Of a DNA stretch of 64,000 nt, positions 47,631 through 56,370 are shown piece after piece; position 1 is the stretch's first letter; each line of letters opens with the position of its first letter. The stretch spans positions 1 through 64,000 of the forward strand of contig JAEUOR010000036.1 in NCBI GenBank assembly GCA_016790635.1, written 5' to 3'. Under the pieces are notes generated by a model that was not told where the DNA came from, ran no database searches, and saw nothing but the letters and a program-made list of their open reading frames with translations. The translations under genes were made by a program, and so were the position numbers. The stretch comes from Burkholderiales bacterium. Lineage in GTDB: Bacteria > Pseudomonadota > Gammaproteobacteria > Burkholderiales > JAEUOS01.

Positions 47631-48959
47631 ATGAACTTCGCTGCCGACCCCGACGCTGTCTCGAGCCTTGTCCGGCACGACCAGGTGCACAAGGACGTGT
47701 ACCTGAGCGCCGAGTTGTTCGCTCTCGAGCAACGCGCGCTTTTCGCGAAGACGTGGAACTACCTCGGGCACGCAAGCCAGGTTCCGGAGCGCGGCGATTT
47801 CTTCACCCTCGACTTGGCCGGAGAGCCGATCCTGGTGTTGCGCGACCCGGCGGGGCAGGTGCGGGCATTCCACAACCGCTGCGCGCACAAGGGAACCCGG
47901 CTCTTGACCGCGGAGTCGGGCCGCATCAGCGGCCCCGTCGTCCGCTGCCCCTACCACGCCTGGTCCTACCGCCTGGACGGCGGCGAACTTGCGGCCTTCC
48001 CTCTGAAGGAGGGATACGAACACACGCGGCTTGGCGAGTCCGAGGCAGGCCGCGGGCTCGCGCCGCTGGCGGGTTTCCATGTGTACCGGGACTTCATCTT
48101 CGGACGGATCAGCCCGCAAGGCGTCGGATTCGAGGAATACTTCGGCGAGATCCTTGAGGGCATCGACCTCATGGTCGACCGATCTCCCAGCGGCAGGTTG
48201 CGGATCGAGGGCGGCGTGTTGCGCAACACGATCAACTGCAACTGGAAGCTCTATCTGGAGAACATCAACGATTCCGTGCACCCGGTGTCCACGCACGCCT
48301 CCGCGGTGCGTGCCGCGCAATCCGTCCTCAAGGGGTTGAGCGCGGATGCGCCGAAGCCGCTGGCGTTCGAGCAGATCCTCCCCTTCGGGCAGAAGTACGA
48401 CTTCTTCGAGCAATCGGGCGGCAAGGTGTTTCCCAACGGGCACAGCATCACCGGGACTCGCTTCAGCATCCACTCCGGATACGGGGCCATGCCTGGTTAC
48501 GAGGCAGCGCTCAAGGCCGCGCGCGGGGAAGACCGGGCCCGGCAGATTCTGGAAAGGTCGCCGCAGAACACGGTGCTCTACCCCAGCCTCGCCCTCAAGG
48601 GCTCGCCCCAGACGATACGCGTCATCCGCCCGGTCGCGGTGGACAGGACCGTGATCGAAGCCTGGAACTTCCGGACGCTCGACGCGCCGGAGCTGTTGTT
48701 CGACCGCGCGCTCACCTACAGCCGGCTGGTGTTCTCGCCGATGTCCGTGGTGGCGCACGACGACATCCACCTGTTCGAGGCCCAGCAGAGCGGGCTGCGT
48801 TCGCAGGCGGCCGACTGGGTCAGCTTGCACCGCGAACATGACGCGCGCGAACTGGAAGAGCCTACCCGCGAGACCAGCGGGACGAACGAGCTCTTGATCC
48901 GCAATCAGCACCGGGCATGGGCGCTCTACATGGGCGCCGGGCAAAGGGGACCGGCATGA
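47631..48959 (+). CDS. Rieske ring-hydroxylating oxygenase alpha subunit
   Basis: A 442-residue oxygenase large subunit. Rieske cluster ligands are Cys84-x-His86 (NRCAHKG) and Cys106-x2-His109 (VRCPYHAW); the mononuclear iron site has His217 and His222 in NDSVHPVSTH, bridged by Asp214. It hydroxylates an aromatic ring (dioxygenation) or demethylates or hydroxylates a side chain. The beta subunit follows, overlapping. No ferredoxin or reductase gene is adjacent, so a distant electron-transfer chain must be used. Confidence 0.92.
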   Translation: MNFAADPDAVSSLVRHDQVHKDVYLSAELFALEQRALFAKTWNYLGHASQVPERGDFFTLDLAGEPILVLRDPAGQVRAFHNRCAHKGTRLLTAESGRISGPVVRCPYHAWSYRLDGGELAAFPLKEGYEHTRLGESEAGRGLAPLAGFHVYRDFIFGRISPQGVGFEEYFGEILEGIDLMVDRSPSGRLRIEGGVLRNTINCNWKLYLENINDSVHPVSTHASAVRAAQSVLKGLSADAPKPLAFEQILPFGQKYDFFEQSGGKVFPNGHSITGTRFSIHSGYGAMPGYEAALKAARGEDRARQILERSPQNTVLYPSLALKGSPQTIRVIRPVAVDRTVIEAWNFRTLDAPELLFDRALTYSRLVFSPMSVVAHDDIHLFEAQQSGLRSQAADWVSLHREHDARELEEPTRETSGTNELLIRNQHRAWALYMGAGQRGPA

Positions 48960-49438
48960 CCGCCGATGCCAGGGAGGCAGTGGATTTCATCTACATGGAG
49001 GCAGCGCTGCTCGATGATGAGCGGTATCGGGAATGGCTGGACCTCTTTGCCGAGGACGGCCGTTATTGGGTTCCGCTCCTGGGCGCCCGCCAGGCCGAAG
49101 AGGAGAAGCACAACGCGATCGCGGACGAAGACAGGATGCTCCTGTCCCTGCGCATCGAAAGACTCACTTCCGGACTGGCCCATTCGCAACATCCCAGGAG
49201 CAGCATGCAACACGTGTTGCAGGAACCCACTCTGCTCAAGGTTCGGGAGGACGAAGGCACGTTCACGTTGCGCACCTCCTTCGTGTATGCCGAGAGCCGC
49301 GGCGACGACATGGTGACGCTGTACGGCCACTACATCCACAGGCTAATCAGGGTGCGGAACACGCTGCGGATTTCTCTCAAGCGGGTCAACCTGGTCAACT
49401 CCGGCAGCCGGCTTCCCATGATTCAGCTGTTCCCGTGA
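48956..49438 (+). CDS. Aromatic ring-hydroxylating oxygenase beta subunit
   Basis: A 160-residue NTF2-fold small subunit of the preceding oxygenase. VDFIYMEAALLDDERYREWLDLF, DGRYWVP and LRISLKRVNLVN are typical of the family. The ATG overlaps the alpha-subunit stop (ATGA), giving equal translation for the heterohexamer. It is the last gene of the rightward arm; the next gene is on the other strand. Confidence 0.92.
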   Translation: MTADAREAVDFIYMEAALLDDERYREWLDLFAEDGRYWVPLLGARQAEEEKHNAIADEDRMLLSLRIERLTSGLAHSQHPRSSMQHVLQEPTLLKVREDEGTFTLRTSFVYAESRGDDMVTLYGHYIHRLIRVRNTLRISLKRVNLVNSGSRLPMIQLFP

Positions 49439-49499
49439 GAGCGATGGGTCGCTACGCGCCCACCGTGCGGGCGATTCGGGCCGAAGACCTGGCGAATCA

Positions 49500-50345
49500 T
49501 CAAGTCGATCGGCGCGGCATGCTGCCAAGGGCCGCCCCGCCGACAATCAGTGCCAAGGCGATCAGGGACATAAGCCCCAGACTGCCCTGCCCGGACAGCG
49601 CCAGCCATGCCGTCGACAAGAGGGGCGTCAGGTAGGAAAGCGTGCCGATCATGCGCGGATCGCCGCGTTTCATCGCGGCGTCCCAGGTGAAGAACGCCAA
49701 CCCCAGCGGAAAGACGCCCAACGCGGCGATCCATGCCCAGTCCGCAGCCGGGAGGCTCACTGCCGGCTCCCACAACGCATGGCACGCCAGCGATAGCGCC
49801 CCGGAGGCCAGGCAGAAAGCACCGACCGTCCCGGTCGGAAAGTCGCCCATGCGCCGCGTCAGAAGGGAGTATGTGGACCAGATGAGCGCCGCTGCGAGCG
49901 CGCAGGCGTAACCGAACAGATGCTCGGCGCGCAGCGCGAAGCTGCCGCCGCTGGCGAGCAAGGCCGCGCCGGCGAAGCCCGCGACACCACCGGCGACGTG
50001 GCGCGCGGCGAGCCTGACGCCCGGCACGAAGAGCGGCGCGAGCACGACGATCAGGAGCGGCCAGAGGTAGTTGACGAGGTTGGCTTCGATCGGCGGCGCG
50101 TGGCGCAGCGCGGTGAAGAGCGCGAAGTGAAAGCCGAAAAGGCCGTAGATGCCGAGCACCATGAGCCCGGGCGTCGCCGCGCGCCAGTCGCGCCAGCGCG
50201 CCAAGCCCACCGTGGCGCCGATGATCAAGGCGAGCCCGACCAGCAGGAAGGGCGGCACATGCCTGAGCGTCAGGCTCAGCCACGCGACCGAGGACCACAT
50301 CAGGATCGATGCAAGGGCGAGGAGAACGGGCGGCATGGCCCGCAT
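49500..50345 (-). CDS. EamA/DMT-type transporter
   Basis: A 281-residue permease of the drug/metabolite transporter superfamily with about ten hydrophobic helices in two EamA repeats (for example ALASILMWSSVAWLSL, YGLFGFHFALFTALRH, ALAAALIWSTYSLLTRR). Members export amino acids or metabolites. The ATG at 50345 overlaps the livF stop (TGATG), so it is the last gene of the livHMGF operon. Substrate unknown. Confidence 0.85.
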   Translation of the reverse strand: MRAMPPVLLALASILMWSSVAWLSLTLRHVPPFLLVGLALIIGATVGLARWRDWRAATPGLMVLGIYGLFGFHFALFTALRHAPPIEANLVNYLWPLLIVVLAPLFVPGVRLAARHVAGGVAGFAGAALLASGGSFALRAEHLFGYACALAAALIWSTYSLLTRRMGDFPTGTVGAFCLASGALSLACHALWEPAVSLPAADWAWIAALGVFPLGLAFFTWDAAMKRGDPRMIGTLSYLTPLLSTAWLALSGQGSLGLMSLIALALIVGGAALGSMPRRST

Positions 50346-51118
50346 CAACGCCAGGTCTTTTTCTTCTTCCAGCGCCGCGCGCCGCGCGCGCCTTCTTCCT
50401 TCATGCCCAGGTAGAACTCGCGGATGTCCTCTTTCTTCATGAGATTGGCGCAGGTGTCTTCCATGACGATGCGTCCGACCTCGAGCACGTAGCCGAAGCT
50501 CGCGGTCTTGAGCGCCATCTGCGCGTTCTGCTCGACCAGGAGGATGGTGGTGCCGCGTTCGCCGTTGATGCGGCGCACGATCTCGAAGATCTCCTGCGTC
50601 AGCTTGGGCGACAACCCCAGCGAGGGTTCGTCCAGCAGCATGAGTTGCGGCGAGGCCAGCAGCGAGCGCGCGATCGCCAGCATCTGCTGCTGGCCGCCGG
50701 AGAGCAAACCCGCATCCTGCCCGGCGCGCTCCTTGAGGATGGGGAAGTACCCGTACACCGCCTCCATGTCGCGCGCGACACCGTCGCGGTCGCGGCGCGT
50801 GTAGGCCCCCATCTTGAGGTTGTCCTCGACCGACAAAAGGGGAAAGACTTCACGCCCCTCGGGCACGTGCGAGATGCCGCGACGCACGATCCAGTCCGGC
50901 GCCTTGCCCTGGATCTCCTCGCCGGCAAAACGGATCTGCCCCTTGTTCGGGTCGATGATGCCGGAGATGGTCTTCAAAATCGTGCTCTTGCCCGCGCCAT
51001 TGCCGCCCAGCACGGTGGCGATCGAGCCCTTGGCCACGGTGAGGCTGACGCCGCGCAGCGCCTGCACCGGCCCGTAGGCCGACTCGATGTTCTTGAGTTC
51101 GAGGATGGGCTCGCTCAT
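50345..51118 (-). CDS. livF: Branched-chain amino-acid-type ABC transporter ATPase LivF
   Basis: A 257-residue ATPase with Walker A GGNGAGKST, signature LLSGGQQQML and Walker B LMLLDEPSLGL. It is the second ATPase of the HAAT/Liv importer (with LivG). It lies three bases after livG. Liv-type systems import branched-chain amino acids but many carry other acids, urea or aromatic compounds; no binding protein is encoded beside it. Confidence 0.92.
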   Translation of the reverse strand: MSEPILELKNIESAYGPVQALRGVSLTVAKGSIATVLGGNGAGKSTILKTISGIIDPNKGQIRFAGEEIQGKAPDWIVRRGISHVPEGREVFPLLSVEDNLKMGAYTRRDRDGVARDMEAVYGYFPILKERAGQDAGLLSGGQQQMLAIARSLLASPQLMLLDEPSLGLSPKLTQEIFEIVRRINGERGTTILLVEQNAQMALKTASFGYVLEVGRIVMEDTCANLMKKEDIREFYLGMKEEGARGARRWKKKKTWR

Positions 51119-51121
51119 GGC

Positions 51122-51892
51122 CTAGGTGTCATCCTGCTTGCCGAGATAGGCCTCGATGACCTTGGGATCGGACTGCACCTGCTTGGAAGTGCCGAGCGAC
51201 AGCATCTCGCCCTGGTTCATCGCCAGCACGCGGTCCGACACGCGCGAAACCAGGCTCATGTCATGCTCGACCATGAGCACGGTGACGCCAAGGTCCTTCT
51301 TGATGTCCTCGATCCAGAAGGCCATGTCGTCGGTCTCTTCGGGGTTCAGGCCCGAGGAGGGTTCGTCCAGGAGCAGGAGCTTGGGCCCGATCGACAGCGC
51401 ACGCCCCAACTCCACCACCTTGCGCACGCCGTAGGGCAGGCCCGCGACCAGGCTGTCACGGGCGTGCTGCAGGTCGAGGAAATCGATGACTTTCTCGACC
51501 GCAGCGCGGTGCTCCAGCTCGGCGCGCCGGACCGAAGGCAGGAAAAACAGCTCCTGCCACAGCGATGTCGAACGGTGCGTGTGCCGGCCGATGAGCAGGT
51601 TTTGCAGGACCGTGGCGTGCTCGAAAAGCTCGATGTTCTGGAAAGTGCGCGCGATGCCCAGGTTGGCGACGCGATAGGGCGAGAGGCCGGTGACCTCCCG
51701 TCCCTCGAACCAGATCTTGCCCGCGGTCGGCGGATAGATCAGGCTGATCAGGTTGAAGATCGTGGTCTTGCCCGCGCCGTTGGGGCCGATGATCGTGAAG
51801 ACCTCGCCCTTTTCCACTTCGAAGGAGACGTTGGTCACCGCCTTGACGCCGCCGAACTGGATCGACAGGTTCTCGACCTTGAAGAAGCTCAC
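51122..51892 (-). CDS. livG: Branched-chain amino-acid-type ABC transporter ATPase LivG
   Basis: A 256-residue ATPase starting at a GTG: Walker A GPNGAGKTT, IARTFQNIELFEHATVLQNL, Walker B LLLDEPSSGLNPEE and the switch EHDMSLV. These are LivG signatures. An odd point is the signature region, AGLPYGVRKVVELGRAL in place of LSGGQ, which is the normal form for this subfamily. Sixty-one bases follow from livM. Confidence 0.92.
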   Translation of the reverse strand: MSFFKVENLSIQFGGVKAVTNVSFEVEKGEVFTIIGPNGAGKTTIFNLISLIYPPTAGKIWFEGREVTGLSPYRVANLGIARTFQNIELFEHATVLQNLLIGRHTHRSTSLWQELFFLPSVRRAELEHRAAVEKVIDFLDLQHARDSLVAGLPYGVRKVVELGRALSIGPKLLLLDEPSSGLNPEETDDMAFWIEDIKKDLGVTVLMVEHDMSLVSRVSDRVLAMNQGEMLSLGTSKQVQSDPKVIEAYLGKQDDT

Positions 51893-51953
51893 GCGCGGCC
51901 CCTTCCCTCGTGCGTCGGCGGGCTCGAGCGGCCAGCGATCGGCGTCGGCGACC

Positions 51954-53030
51954 TCATTTGAGACGCTCCGACTTCATGTAGGACTTCTGGCGCCGGAACA
52001 TGCCGCGCCGGTAGAAGGGGAATAGCGAGAAATAGGCCTGGATCTTGCGCCAGCGCCCGTAGATGCCGAGCGGCTCGAAAATCAGGAAACCGATCAGGAT
52101 CAGGCCGAAGATGGTCGGCTGCAGCCCGGTCTGTTGCGCGATCGCCTGCGGCAGGTAATCCTTGATGAAGACGATCAACTGCGGCAGGACGATGATGAAG
52201 GCCGCACCGAACACGGCGCCGTGGAAAGACCCCAGTCCGCCGATGAAGACCAGCGTGGCCAACTCGATCGACACCAGGAGATTGAACTGCTCCGGCGAGA
52301 TGTACTGCACCTTGTGCGCGTACAACGCACCGGCGACGCCGGTCAGCGCCGCCGACAGCGCGAAGGAAACCGTCTTGTACCAGGCCAGGTTGATGCCCAT
52401 GCTCTGCGCCGAGATCTCGGAATCGCGGATCGCGACAAAGGCACGCCCGGTCGGGCTGCGCAGCAGGTTGACCATGCCCAGCACCAGGATGATCGTGATC
52501 GCGAGCGCGACGTAATAGAGTCGCGTGTCGTTGTCCATCGCGACGCCGAAGATCTTGATCGGCGGCACCGTGAGGCCCTTGTTGCCGGCGGTCACGCTTT
52601 CCCAGCGCGTAACCCCCTCCTCGACGATGAAGCCGAAGGCCATGGTCGCGATCGCCAGGTAGATGCCTTTCAAGCGCAGCGCCGGCAGTCCGATGATGAT
52701 GCCGGCCACGCCGGCCAGAAGCGCCGCCGCGGAGATCGAGATCACGAAAGGCACGCCCTTGCTGGCCAAAAGGGTCTCGGCATAGGCGCCCACCGCCAGA
52801 AAGGCCGCATGGCCCAGGGAGATCTGCCCGGTGAATCCGATGAGCAGCATCAACCCCAGCCCGGCGATGGCATAGATGAGGATGAAGACCATCTGCCCCT
52901 CGAGGTACTCGGGCAGGAACAGCGGCAGAGCCAGGAGTCCCACGACCAGGAGCGCGTACCAGAAGATCTGCAGGCCGTCCTTGAACAGGCCCACATCCTG
53001 CGCATAGTCGGTCTTGAAGTAAAAGCGCAT
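51954..53030 (-). CDS. livM: Liv-type ABC transporter permease LivM
   Basis: A 358-residue permease with about nine membrane segments; YALLVVGLLALPLFLPEYLEG at the start and GFTGQISLGHAAFLAVGAY (the conserved family motif) near residue 80. It pairs with LivH as the translocation channel. The C-terminal cytoplasmic tail is basic (FYRRGMFRRQKSYMKSERLK). Confidence 0.92.
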   Translation of the reverse strand: MRFYFKTDYAQDVGLFKDGLQIFWYALLVVGLLALPLFLPEYLEGQMVFILIYAIAGLGLMLLIGFTGQISLGHAAFLAVGAYAETLLASKGVPFVISISAAALLAGVAGIIIGLPALRLKGIYLAIATMAFGFIVEEGVTRWESVTAGNKGLTVPPIKIFGVAMDNDTRLYYVALAITIILVLGMVNLLRSPTGRAFVAIRDSEISAQSMGINLAWYKTVSFALSAALTGVAGALYAHKVQYISPEQFNLLVSIELATLVFIGGLGSFHGAVFGAAFIIVLPQLIVFIKDYLPQAIAQQTGLQPTIFGLILIGFLIFEPLGIYGRWRKIQAYFSLFPFYRRGMFRRQKSYMKSERLK

Positions 53031-53039
53031 GGGGCCCGC

Positions 53040-53918
53040 TCAGACTTTCTTGCGCAACTTCTCGCCGAACAGGCCCGACGGTTTGACCATGAGGACGATC
53101 AGCACGACGATATACGCGGCGATGTCCTTGAACCCCTCGGGCAGGTAGAAGCCGGCGAAGGACTCGACCAGGCCGATGATGAGCCCGCCGACGATCGCGC
53201 CGGGGATGCTGCCGAAGCCGCCCAACACCGCAGCCGGGAAGGCCTTGAGTCCGATGAAGCCCATGTTGGAGTGGATGAACGTGATCGGCGCCAAGAGGAT
53301 GCCGGCGAAGGTGGCCACCGCGGCCGAGATGCCCCAGATCAGGGTGTTGATGCGCGACACCGGTATGCCCATGTAGTAGGCGGCCAGCTGGTTCTGCGAC
53401 GCCGCCTGCATCGCAATGCCGATGCGCGTGAAGCGAAAGAACACGAACAGGATCGCGCACAGCACGGCCGTATCGACGATGACCATGATCTGGTCCAGCG
53501 AGAGCGCCGCGCCGGCGACGTTGACGACCTGGTCGGCGAAGGGCGTGACGATCTTGTAGGTGTCGGTGCCCCAGCCCGGGATCATCGTGACCACCCCGCG
53601 CATGATGTAGCCGACCCCGATGGTGACCATGACCACGGTGAACGCAGGCTGACCCAGCACCGGGCGCAGGACGACGCGTTCTGCCGCCATGCCGAACAGG
53701 GCCATGACGATGAGCGCGAAGGGAATTCCCGCCCAGTACGGCCAGCCCATGAGCGCGGTGGCCGTGTAGGCGAAAAACCCGCCCAGCATCATGACGTCGC
53801 CCTGGGCGAAGTTGACCGTTTCGGTGGCCTTGTAGATGAGCACGAAGCCGAGCGCGACCAGCGCGTAAACACAGCCGATCGCGATGCCGCTCAAGGCGAG
53901 TTGCAGGAACTGGGCCAT
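53040..53918 (-). CDS. livH: Liv-type ABC transporter permease LivH
   Basis: A 292-residue permease, first gene of the livHMGF-eamA unit. The ATG in MAQFLQLALSGIAIGCVYAL fits the usual start; YKATETVNFAQGDVMMLGGF is the diagnostic segment. An earlier in-frame ATG would add a basic, non-conserved extension. It diverges from the carboxyltransferase gene with 200 bases between. Confidence 0.92.
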   Translation of the reverse strand: MAQFLQLALSGIAIGCVYALVALGFVLIYKATETVNFAQGDVMMLGGFFAYTATALMGWPYWAGIPFALIVMALFGMAAERVVLRPVLGQPAFTVVMVTIGVGYIMRGVVTMIPGWGTDTYKIVTPFADQVVNVAGAALSLDQIMVIVDTAVLCAILFVFFRFTRIGIAMQAASQNQLAAYYMGIPVSRINTLIWGISAAVATFAGILLAPITFIHSNMGFIGLKAFPAAVLGGFGSIPGAIVGGLIIGLVESFAGFYLPEGFKDIAAYIVVLIVLMVKPSGLFGEKLRKKV

Positions 53919-54118
53919 TTGTCTCCGAGGGCGCCCCCGCCTTGGATTTTTTGACTGCGCTCGGCGGTTGGGCAATGCAAACCAGAACGTGCGGGATTAT
54001 GCCCGGAAAACGCCGCCGCGCCCAGCGCGAGCGCCCAGGTGAAAGGCCTGGCCTGACGCACCTTCCGCACGGCGGCGAAGCGTCTAAGATCGCGGTCTCT
54101 ATCGCGCTGGAGCCTGCC

Positions 54119-55666
54119 TTGTCCTGGCAACCCGAACTCGACGAACTGGAGCGCCGACGGCGCCACACCCTGGAACTTGGCGGCACCGAGAAGGTCAAGC
54201 GCCACCGCGACAACGGCAAGCTGACCGTACGCGAGCGCATCGACATGCTGCTCGATCCCGGCAGCTTTCGCGAGATCGGGTCGGTGTCGGGCTTTGCCAG
54301 CTACGACCGCGACAACGCGCTCTCGGGTTTTGTCGCCACCAATCACATCATGGGCCGCGGCGCCATCGAGGCGCGCACGGTCGCCGTCTCCGCCGATGAC
54401 TTCACCGTGCGCGGCGGGGCCAACGACGGCGGCGTCGGCGAGAAGCTGGTCTATGTGGAACGCATGGCCAATGAGCTGCGCATCCCGTTGATCCGTCTGG
54501 TCGACGGTACCGGCGGCGGCGGCTCGGTCAAGACCATCGAGACCATCGGCCGCACCTACGTGCCGGCGGTACCGGGCTGGGAGTACGCGGTGGCCAACAT
54601 GGCCACCGTGCCGGTCGTGGGCCTGGCGCTGGGCTCGGTAGCTGGACTCGGCGCGGCGCGCGTGGCCAACAGCCACTATTCACTCATGGTCGAAGGCATT
54701 TCGCAGATCTTCGCCGCCGGCCCGCCGGTGGTCGCCCGCGCCGGCGAGACCGTGACCAAGGAACAACTGGGCGGCGCGCACATCCACGGGGTGAACGGCA
54801 CGGTCGACGACGTCGTCGCCACCGAAGCGGAAGCCTTCGCGCGCACGCGGCGCTTCCTCTCCTACCTGCCCCCCTCGATCGACCAGCTGCCGCCACGCGG
54901 CCCGACCACCGATGACCCGTCACGCCGTGACGAGAAGCTGCTCTCCGCCGTGCCGCGCGATGCGCGCAAGGTCTATCGCATGCGCCCCATCGTCGAATCC
55001 GTCATGGACGCCGGCTCATGGTTCGAGATCGGCCGCGGCTGGGGCAAGTCGGTCATCACCGGCCTGGCGCGCCTGGATGGCTGGCCGGTCGCGGTGCTGG
55101 CTTCCGACCCGTACCACTACGGCGGTGCGTGGACCGCGCGCGCCTCGGAAAAGCTGACCCGTTTCGTCGACCTGGCGCAGACCTTTCACCTGCCGGTGGT
55201 GCACCTGGCCGACATCCCCGGATTTCTGATCGGCGTCAAGGCCGAGGAGGAAGCGACCATCCGCTACGGCGCGCGCGCCATGGCAGCCATCTACCAGGCC
55301 AGCGTGCCCTGGTGCTCGATCCTGGTGCGGCGGGCTTTCGGCGTGGCGGGCGCAGCGCACCAGAATCACGGTCGCTACAACGTGCGCTACGCCTGGCCGT
55401 CCGGTGAATGGGGGTCGCTGCCGATCGCGGGCGGCTTGGAAGCCGCCTACAAGGGCGAACTGGAAAAAGCCGCCGACCCGGCCGCACGCTTGGCCGAGAT
55501 CGAGGCGCGCTTGAACCAGTTCACGTCGCCTTTTCGCACCGCCGAACAGTTCAAGGTTGAGGAGATCATCGACCCGCGCGAGACGCGCAGGCTTTTGTGC
55601 GAATTCGCCAATCTGGCGGCGCCGCTGCGCGTGCCGGGATTGTCCGCGTTCGGTATGCGGCCTTGA
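54119..55666 (+). CDS. Acyl-CoA carboxylase carboxyltransferase (beta) subunit
   Basis: A 515-residue carboxyltransferase of the PCC/ACC beta family. NGKLTVRERIDMLLDPGSF near residue 34, RLVDGTGGGGSVKTIET, the oxyanion glycines in ADIPGFLIGVKAEEEATI, and C-terminal IIDPRETRRLL are family hallmarks. It would carboxylate an acyl-CoA together with a biotin carboxylase not present nearby. TTG at 54119 with GGAG upstream is preferred; in-frame ATGs upstream are poorly placed. Substrate (propionyl-, geranyl-, other acyl-CoA) is not decided. Confidence 0.87.
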   Translation: MSWQPELDELERRRRHTLELGGTEKVKRHRDNGKLTVRERIDMLLDPGSFREIGSVSGFASYDRDNALSGFVATNHIMGRGAIEARTVAVSADDFTVRGGANDGGVGEKLVYVERMANELRIPLIRLVDGTGGGGSVKTIETIGRTYVPAVPGWEYAVANMATVPVVGLALGSVAGLGAARVANSHYSLMVEGISQIFAAGPPVVARAGETVTKEQLGGAHIHGVNGTVDDVVATEAEAFARTRRFLSYLPPSIDQLPPRGPTTDDPSRRDEKLLSAVPRDARKVYRMRPIVESVMDAGSWFEIGRGWGKSVITGLARLDGWPVAVLASDPYHYGGAWTARASEKLTRFVDLAQTFHLPVVHLADIPGFLIGVKAEEEATIRYGARAMAAIYQASVPWCSILVRRAFGVAGAAHQNHGRYNVRYAWPSGEWGSLPIAGGLEAAYKGELEKAADPAARLAEIEARLNQFTSPFRTAEQFKVEEIIDPRETRRLLCEFANLAAPLRVPGLSAFGMRP

Positions 55667-55829
55667 GTTCCAATTTCATTCCCACGGAGTAAGGCGCGCG
55701 TTCGCCGATCACCGGCGCGCCGTGCCCAAAGTGTGAATCAGGGTAGGCATCCTGCGCGCCGCGTTTTCGGTCTTCCGCGTTTGTGGTTCATGGTGACAGC
55801 GTTGCCGAAAAGTACGTTGCGACGAACCC

Positions 55830-56099
55830 TCAAACGCCGCCTCGACTCACAAGAGGAAATTTCTCGGGATGTCGAATAGACTCAACAGACAAATCAACAT
55901 CGAGGTCCGGCCAATAGAGGTGGTCGGATGTCGGGAGTTCGACATTCACAATATTGCCGACCGGTGCGTTCTTGAACCAGGGAAACTCCGAAAACGGCAA
56001 AAATAGCTCTTCATCGTCAAGCAAGAGCCAGAATCCGTGCTTGGAGATATTGGTTACCTCAACCGGGGAAGTGCTTACGCCAAGCATTTCTGATTTCAT
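55830..56099 (-). CDS. DUF2442 small protein
   Basis: An 89-residue protein: MLGVSTSPVEVTNISKHGFW, LLLDDEELFLPFSEFPWFK and LPTSDHLYWPDLDVDLSVESI, the complete DUF2442 pattern. Partner of the upstream DUF4160 gene, which it overlaps by 41 bases; a shorter start (ATG 56087) would still overlap. The pair is typically found on mobile or recently acquired segments and has been suggested to be a toxin-antitoxin-like module; no biochemical role is established. Lower GC than surrounding genes. Confidence 0.82.
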   Translation of the reverse strand: MKSEMLGVSTSPVEVTNISKHGFWLLLDDEELFLPFSEFPWFKNAPVGNIVNVELPTSDHLYWPDLDVDLSVESIRHPEKFPLVSRGGV

Positions 56100-56310
56100 C
56101 TTGATGTCTCTGGACTATTCGCTGTGCCTCATCAATCTCGCGCTGTGAGAGGCCAACGGCTTTTGCAAATTCAATCGCCGGTTCAAGCCAGAATTTTGCT
56201 TCCCCATTCTGACCTTGAACATGCACGTGCATCCGCGATTCTTCCCGAGAAAAGAAGTAAAAGCGAAAGCCGCCCTCGCGGAAAATTGTTGGGCTCACGA
56301 GCAAAATCAT
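56059..56310 (-). CDS. DUF4160 small protein
   Basis: An 83-residue protein (MILLVSPTIFREGGFRFYFF, SREESRMHVHVQGQNGEAKF, WLEPAIEFAKAVGLSQREID) with the DUF4160 core: F-x-x-E/S-x-x-MHVHV. GAGAG precedes the ATG. It and DUF2442 form a two-gene unit with a long overlap, read left-ward from a 60-base gap shared with the SDR gene. Probably horizontally moved; function unknown. Confidence 0.82.
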   Translation of the reverse strand: MILLVSPTIFREGGFRFYFFSREESRMHVHVQGQNGEAKFWLEPAIEFAKAVGLSQREIDEAQRIVQRHQDEIRNAWRKHFPG

Positions 56311-56370
56311 ACGCGCTCTCCTCACGGAAAGCCGAACCGCCGCCATTAGGCGCTGTGTTAGATTGAATTC

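Noticed and set aside
51889-54246. 785-codon frame overlapping livM and livH
   Set aside because: Other-frame shadow of the permease genes; no motif, no ribosome site.
56311-56370. Second attC-like site (minus strand ATCTAAC ... GCGCCTAATGGCGG) upstream of DUF4160
   Set aside because: Only one core is present; no GTTRRRY partner lies before the DUF4160 start or after DUF2442, so a recombination site is not supported.
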